Source: Cycas panzhihuaensis
Lineage: Eukaryota > Cycadophyta
Length of the DNA: 64,000 nt
Assembly: GCA_023213395.1 (NCBI GenBank)
Contig: CM041465.1
Location: forward strand, 244,721,741-244,785,740
Direction: 5' to 3'
A program made the position numbers and the translations under genes. Position 1 is the stretch's first letter, and each line of letters starts with the position of its first letter. The notes under the pieces were generated by a model. That model made no database searches, was not told the origin of the DNA, and saw only the letters and a program-made list of their open reading frames with translations. Positions 57,671 to 64,000 of this stretch are shown here, in pieces.

Positions 57671-60372
57671 TTATATGGTGCTTTGAATTGTACTATGTTA
57701 GGGAATATGATTTTTTCCATATTGTTATCTACTACACCTTGTTTTTAACTCAATACTACTTATTTTTCACACCTATTACATCATCCATTCAAATAAAAGA
57801 CATCCGTAGAGCTAAAATTTATCCACACTTTTCTCCCCCTAATTTTACCATAATTCAATCATGACTCCTTTTCATTCCCTCCTCCCTCATAATCATCCTG
57901 CATTCTTTATATTTATGTAGTACTTCAAATATCATCACCCCACCTTCTTTGAAACTTTACACTATATCTAAAATCATTAGCTAATACCTAATTATTACAC
58001 TTTTCTTGTTCCTATTCCTATAATCTATATATACTATGTAATGTGTGCAAAAGCACAATCCATGAATTTAATCATTCACTTCTTTCTCTTCCATTCTTCT
58101 CCCTTGGAATATTCCCACAATTTTTTTTATCTGTACAATATCTTAAATACCTATAATTTGTCATCATCCTACATTCTTTTAAGACATATACTCATTAAAA
58201 TATCTAAAACCATCATATGTTGCCTAACCTTAACCTTTTTCATAGATTTCTTTCATTCATGCAATTTGTGTGTTATATTGTACCTAGAATCCTCCTCCCT
58301 ACTAGAGCAAACTATTCCTTCTATCAAAGAACTATTATTTTGTCATGTATTATTTTGTCATGTCGCATACCCAACCAAGCTAACTTACCCTAATTTGGAA
58401 ACAACTTTGACATGCCAAACTAAAGATTCCTAAACACCCATATAAAAGGGACATTAATGGTTATATAGATCATCTTAACATAAGAGTCTCCTTCTTAGGC
58501 TATATACTACTTGGGATTATTAAGCACAATTCACTTAGTCTTTTTGGAATTTGTTGTTTATTAGCACTTTTATCAAATTTACTTGTTTTCTATAATTTCT
58601 CCCCTACCCACACTACCCCCTTCTGACAATAAAATAAATTTGTGGCAAGTGTAATTAAAAGTACATTTTGATCTTGATCTTCTTCTTCTTTTTCCTTTGT
58701 GGCCATGGTTTTAATTTAACTCTACTAAAACATGGTCAACATCTAGCTCAAGAAAAATTGTACTAAGGAGAAACAATACAACCATTACCCAAAAAAGAAA
58801 TTATCATCATCCCATGAAGCCCAACCATCCCTCAACCCATCTCTACCAAGGCTCTCATATGTTATACAAGAAACACCTTAATATCATTAAAACACTTTAA
58901 AAGCATTTGCTAAACCCTATTTATTACTATTAGAAAACAATTAACTTAGATGTCATGCAAACTACCAAGCTCCCCATGCCTTGACAAAAACAATCAATCT
59001 AAAATTAAAACCACTTAAACTCTCAAAACTCTAATCCCAATCCAAAAACCCTTCACTCATGCCCAAGCTACTTGTTCCCTTATAACCTCAAACCCAATCA
59101 AAACTCAACCTAAAAACCTGTTTCAAACTATAAGAAATCAAAAGCCCTAGAGTAGCTCTCCATAAAAGCCCATAAAATGTATAAATCACCAATTTATGGC
59201 AACAATACCCAAAATTTCAAGCATTATCTAATACTCAACAATCTAGCCCTATATGTCATCATCACCCCCACCTTGTTGCCACATTTTAACAAATGAGCAA
59301 AAACACTTCACCATAAGCAAAGTAATTCAAATTTTAATTCTTTTCTTTCTTTCCTCTCAAATAAAATTCCATTAAAATATAAATATTTTAAAAACATCCC
59401 ACATGAATTATTCAAACAAATATTCCCCTTTCTATTATAACCTTCCAATTCTTCTTTTTTTTTTTTAAGATAACTTTTCACCCCTCCTCTTTTTCAATTA
59501 CTTTTTCCAATAATTCATAACATCATTTTTCTAAATCCAATATCATTATTAATTTTTAAAAATTACTTTCAAAGATTAAAACCAACATACCTTCTCTTGT
59601 AATTTTTTTAATATTGATTTTTATAGTTAATTTTTAATAACTAATTCTTATAATGAATTTCTTTACTTTATCACATACATGTCACCCTAAAAGACACAAT
59701 GTACCTAGCCTCCTAAGAGTACCATTCAAGTGCTTATAACCTATTAGCCTTATTTCGTGATTTGTTTAGCTTCATTTTTCCTTACCATTTACCTTTTTAC
59801 CCTCATTGCACATTAAGAATAACCTTCCATTTAGTTTGTTATAACTAATATAACATTATCAAAATTTCAATAAATTTTTTTTAATGTTACTCAACCACCT
59901 CCAAAGCCACCTATAACTAAAGAAGTACTACGTCTGAGTCAATAGAAACAATCCCCAAAAATAAATTTAAAATACAATTGATATGTATTAATTAGATAAT
60001 GCACAAAATAGCAATCATTAAGAATAAGATAACCCAATAGCAAATAACTTGAAAAAATAATAAATAACAAAACAAAAACCAACAAACCCACTTCAATAAC
60101 AAACCATAATAGACTCCCTCAATTTGTATTCCAAAGCCCTATAATAAAGAAGTAGATAAAGATAAAATAGATCAATCAACATCAATCAATTGAAAAAACC
60201 CTATTAAATCTCAATTAAAATCAACAAAAAATAATATTATGAAAAATAATACTACAAAACCACCAATTTAGGTCCAAGGGCAAGGAAACCAAGAATAAAT
60301 TCATTCCACCACACAAAAGATCAAAGTCAAAAAACCTAATATACTCAATATAAACAAAACCCTCAGTCTCTC

Positions 60373-60707
60373 AAGGGGCGGCGTGGCGGTAAGTTGTTCC
60401 GGAGTGGTGAGACCTGTTGCGGTGTTCTTGAGACCGTCCGAGCGTAGGACTGACGGCTGCGGTAGTTCAACACAGACGTTAAAGGCTTCAAAACCCGAAG
60501 CTCAATGGGGGTTTATAGGGGGTGCGTGTGTTCGGCCGAGGGAGAATAGCGTCTCTCATCCTGTAGTTCCCTGTCTCCTAGGGAGTCGGTGGTTATGGCC
60601 GATGGGCTCTGGGCGTGTAAGCCTTATCTTCTTCAGGAGGGTGTGTGTGTTCAATTTCCCCCCCCCCCCCGGAATAACAAAAAAAAAAAAAAAAAAAAAA
60701 AAAAAAA
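60373..60707 (+). mobile_element. SINE-like retroposon with poly(A) tail
   Basis: A GC-rich island with sharp edges in very AT-rich, G-poor DNA. It starts about ggggcggcgtggcggtaag, where tggcggtaag resembles a pol III A box, and has gtagttcaacac near 60462, resembling a B box. It ends tcaatttc, a run of 13 C (60658-60670), ggaataac, then 29 A (60679-60707). About 335 bp. The spacing of the two boxes (about 75 bp) is longer than usual, and I found no convincing target duplication, so the class is likely but not sure. Confidence 0.6.
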
Positions 60708-61444
60708 GCCTCTTAGACTCCATTATTGACTAAAAAGAGTTAAAACACCTAACAAAATTACACAAAACCCAAATGCTTTAAAAAATCAAGCATCCCATAA
60801 AATATAACAAAATAATAACTCTTATAAATTTCAAAAGTGTGCACAACTTTATCAAATATAAAGGTCATAAAGAAATCAAAGTTATCCATTAAAAAAGCAA
60901 TCTATTTAATATAACAATACCAAACCATCTCTCAATTTCACATGAAAACTAAATAAAACACAAACTTCAACTCAACAAAGTGTTATCTTATACAAGCTTT
61001 CAAACCCCCAACATTAATGTTTTCAATATAATACAAAGAATCAAGTGGCTTCAAACACAAAGGAACTACACCCTCAACCACTTAAAGCTCCTCAATTACT
61101 TGTACACATACAATTACAACAAAAACCACAAATCAAGACACCACAAACATCCATCTATTGTACCAACAAAAAATTTTTAAAAAGCAAGTTACCTCAAAAA
61201 AATAACACTAGAGATGTTGAACTACCCACAAAATATAACAAAATACTATATAATCCAACACTAAAAGATAAACATCCGAAGATGTCTCTCACAACAATAA
61301 CAAAACTCTCACAATCTTAAAACACAACATAGAAACAAAAATACCACCCTAATAACAACAAATTAACCAACTATTAAAATAGAAATAAGATAACAAGCTT
61401 ACCAAACTTTTCTCCACCAAAAGTATAGAATACATAGTCAAACA

Positions 61445-61790
61445 ACGAACCAACAATAACCAAGCCATATCAATATAACTATCTACCATTGAATACAAGT
61501 AATCCTTCATGAGTATCCACAAGAACACCGATAGCACAAGTACCATATTATAAGTTAAAAGGATTCTCAAAGTACAATTAAAAAACACTCTATAACAAAA
61601 TATCTAGAATACAAAGAACCAACAAAAATCAAACCATATCAATATAACTATCTACCATTGAATGGAATTAGTCCTTCATGAATATCCGTAAAAACAACAG
61701 TAGCACAAGTAACCACGTTATAAGTTAAAAGGAAATTCTCAAAGTGCAATTAGAAAACACTCAATAACAAAATATCTCATTAAATATAAT
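61445..61790. repeat. Tandem duplication, period about 169 bp
   Basis: ccatatcaatataactatct with accattgaat, then ccttcatgagtatcc and cactctataacaaaatatct recur one period later with scattered substitutions. Confidence 0.85.
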
Positions 61791-61874
61791 TGAATAATAA
61801 AAAAATTACAACATGAAAAACAAAAATTTTTATCAAACATCCTAAGATTTATAAATAAAATAAAATACAAAATA

Positions 61875-61975
61875 GAGGACTTCTTATAAAAGGCAACCAA
61901 ATTAATTTGACTTCTTATAAAAGCCAACCAAACAAACATAACTCAAAAGCCAACCAAACAAACATAACTCTTCTC
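61875..61975. repeat. Short tandem repeats (minisatellite)
   Basis: gacttcttataaaaggcaac occurs twice; then aagccaaccaaacaaacata occurs twice in a row. Confidence 0.8.
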
Positions 61976-62698
61976 CAAAATCTAAAATTAATTTTTATGA
62001 GTTAAAAGAAATGATAATTAAAAACACCCATACAAAAAGAATAACAATAATTATATAAAAAAAATCTTCACATTGAATTTTAAAAAAATATTTACAACTC
62101 AAACTCACCAAAATAAATTTAATAATTTCTTTCAAAAAAATTAAATTAAATGTTAAATGTTAAAAAATGAATCAATTTTAAATTTGTCAAACATTTATCA
62201 TCTTCTCATTTTGTTCACCCCTTGAAACATTCTTTACACTCCATTCAATTCCCTTTAAACTCACCAAAATAAATTTAGTAAGTCCCTTTGTTTAATACAA
62301 CTAAACTTCATATTAAACATCCTTAACCCTTTTTCTTCTTCCTCAAAATAAAATTCTTTTTTTATATTTATATTAAAAAACATACCTTTATTTATCATAA
62401 TCATCTCCCTTAATTTTAATTTTATTTTTTATTCAATCAAGTCACCATATAACAACCATATAACCTTTTCTACTAACCATTTGTCTAAAGCCAAACACAT
62501 TAACCCACTCATTTTAACTAAACTTTTCACTAGTCCTTGCATATCCTTTTCCATTTTAACATTTTATATCAAATCACCTACATTTCTATTTTATTAAAAT
62601 AAAATAATACAAAGCTATATCATATACAAATTATTAAATAAAAATTAATCATTAAATCCATTAAAAATTAAATAATATTATATCAATTATTTACCACA

Positions 62699-62762
62699 AA
62701 TCTCTCTCTCTCTCTCTCGTGTTATGTGTGTGTACATGTGTTATGTGTGTGTACATGTGTGC
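62699..62762. repeat. Microsatellites (TC)n and a TG-rich tandem unit
   Basis: tctctctctctctctctc followed by two copies of gtgttatgtgtgtgtacat. Confidence 0.9.
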
Positions 62763-62859
62763 AATTTTAAAAAAGGGTTTATCTTTTAACTTACACTAAA
62801 TAACATCTACCCAATGTTGAACACATTAGCATACACTAAATTATCTTCATTAATTTTTT

Positions 62860-63210
62860 TCATAGCAACATTAAACTCCACTAACTTGCACCAACTTCCA
62901 TCCTAACTTCTCACATTTCACCACCCACATTTTTAAATATATAAAATAAAAAATAATCCACTCTAAAAAAATAATTTTATCTAATTTAACCTTTTTTTTT
63001 TAATTAACATTAACTCCACTAACTTACATGGACATCCACCCTAACTTTCCACATTTCACCACTCACTTTTTTATATATAAAATAAAAACTAAATCCATTA
63101 TATAAAAATCTAATTTAACATTTCACCACTTCCTTTTTTTTCTTTTATATATATATATATATAAAATAAAAACTATATCCATTATATTAAAAAAATTACT
63201 TAATCTAATT
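62860..63210. repeat. Degenerate tandem array, units about 130 bp
   Basis: Units containing cattaaactccactaacttg / cattaactccactaacttac and ctaactttccacatttcacc, then a T run and ataaaataaaaa with ccatta, repeat two to three times; the last unit is partial. Confidence 0.7.
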
Positions 63211-63325
63211 TAATTATAAAAGATGTTATTTTAAAAAAACCACCATAATTACTTTTCATAAATGTGCCACATAAAATACTTGATAATATATATACTCCCC
63301 CTTCTCTCATCTCTCACATTCCCAT

Positions 63326-63515
63326 GAATCACTTAGCACTTTCTTACATAACTACAATTGAATGAAAAATGAAAAATTACACATTCAACAACATTTAACT
63401 AAAAACACTCAAATCGTGTCCTGAATCACTTAGCACTTTCTTACATAACAACAATTGAAAAACGAAACATTCAACCACATTTATTCGTGCATAATCAACT
63501 AAAACTACTTAAATC
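63326..63515. repeat. Tandem duplication, period about 97 bp
   Basis: gaatcacttagcactttctt with acataac and caattgaa recur at 63423, each followed by a cattcaacaacattt-type block and aaatc. Confidence 0.88.
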
Positions 63516-64000
63516 ATGTATTTGCATCATTTCTCTCTTTTAATCCATTTCAAATCCTCTCCCTTTTTAACCCAAACAGCACAAATCCCGCCATTTCTCT
63601 CGTCATTTACCCCTATCCACCCTTTAAATGCCCTCCCTTTTTTTTTCTTTTTTTGTTTTTTTTTTTTTTTTTTTTGTCCTTTTTCTTCGGTTGCTTTTCC
63701 GCGCTTCAACCATCGATATTCCTCGTTTAGGTTGTTGCATTTACACACGCTTCCTTAACCCAGAGTCCCGACGCTTTGACCCTGGGTTAACTCAAATTGC
63801 AACCACGCCACTTCGGCTTCAATGCTTCTAAATAATCTTCTCACCTTTACGCAGAGAAGCCCCAAGCCATAGCCAGGTGAATATCACATCACATACTCCA
63901 CATCATCTTAACAAAACATAAAATAAAGATATAAATGCAAACAAACAATCCTCACTGACGAGGAATATATAAATATCCTTCCATATTCCCGACATTTCCA
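63516..64000. other. Unassigned, GC-richer edge with hairpin
   Basis: T-rich run 63628-63675, then less AT-rich DNA containing a possible hairpin: aacccag at 63757-63763 pairs with ctgggtt at 63782-63788, with gtc/gac pairing inside. It may be the start of another repeat or a gene-proximal region outside the window. No ORF is convincing. Confidence 0.4.

Larger units (their letters stand above)
57301..63700. other. G-poor, strand-asymmetric tract
   Basis: Over about 6.4 kb the plus strand has few G but many C: sampled 60-base lines show 23 C to 3 G (59041), about 17 C to 3 G (61081), and 18 C to 2 G (63001). There are no convincing ORFs. The SINE-like insert at 60373-60707 breaks the pattern, so the skew is a property of the older sequence. 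Local tandem duplications are frequent. On the minus strand the sequence is T/G-rich, as in a long transcribed intron, but no splice-linked exon was found. Confidence 0.7.

Noticed and set aside
60383-60733. 116-residue open frame with poly-lysine end
   Set aside because: It covers the SINE-like element and ends in its poly(A) tract; not a protein gene.
57525-63515. CRISPR-like or satellite array
   Set aside because: Units are only two or three, have different periods, and lack regular spacers; simple local duplications.
63516-64000. Promoter and first exon of a host gene at the right edge
   Set aside because: Base composition changes and a T-rich run are suggestive, but no TATA box with a convincing start codon or coding bias can be shown.

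Overview
This is an intergenic, repeat-dominated stretch of a land-plant nuclear genome. The evidence is Ty1/copia elements primed by initiator-Met tRNA (sites of the form TGGTATCAGAGC), a Tat-like Ty3/gypsy element with an extra RNase H and an antisense plant-mobile-domain ORF, a plant-type LINE and a SINE-like poly(A) element. I found no intact host gene, no tRNA or rRNA gene and no CRISPR. The species cannot be named from the sequence.

Most of the window can be parsed as nested retrotransposons, largely delimited by LTR pairs and target-site duplications (TSDs). The longest stack is five deep. B (copia, minus, pieces from 11216 to 54118) was split by A (copia, minus, 11740-19129, TSD TTTAA) and by E (copia, plus, 21465-52442, TSD AACAT). 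E was split by a 912-bp unclassified insert L (23960-24871), by a solo LTR M (26811-27284) and by H (copia, minus, 28018-51038). H was split by I (copia, plus, about 33868-49340, TSD CTAAA), and I by J (Tat-like gypsy, 35554-48259, TSD GTAGC). On the left, D (copia, minus, same family as A, 1-9773) carries C (copia, plus, 3128-8376), and F (9774-11215) looks like a large gypsy-type LTR that truncates B.

J is the oddest object. Its two ends are not direct LTR repeats. Each end is a long palindrome: 35554-36462 and 44623-48259. The arrangement reads as reverse-LTR-end, LTR-end, internal region, LTR-start, reverse-LTR-start, as if everything between the midpoints of both LTRs had been inverted. 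J keeps gag, protease, an antisense plant-mobile-domain/coiled-coil ORF with its own TATA-like box, and a second-type RNase H, but I see no reverse transcriptase or integrase.

All coding regions are decayed. Many nonsense codons are what CAA, CAG, CGA or TGG becomes by C-to-T change on one strand, as expected from long-methylated heterochromatin. From 54.1 kb on there is a LINE reverse-transcriptase fragment, then about 6.4 kb (57.3-63.7 kb) of sequence strikingly poor in G on the plus strand, full of local tandem duplications and interrupted by one GC-rich SINE-like element at 60.4-60.7 kb.
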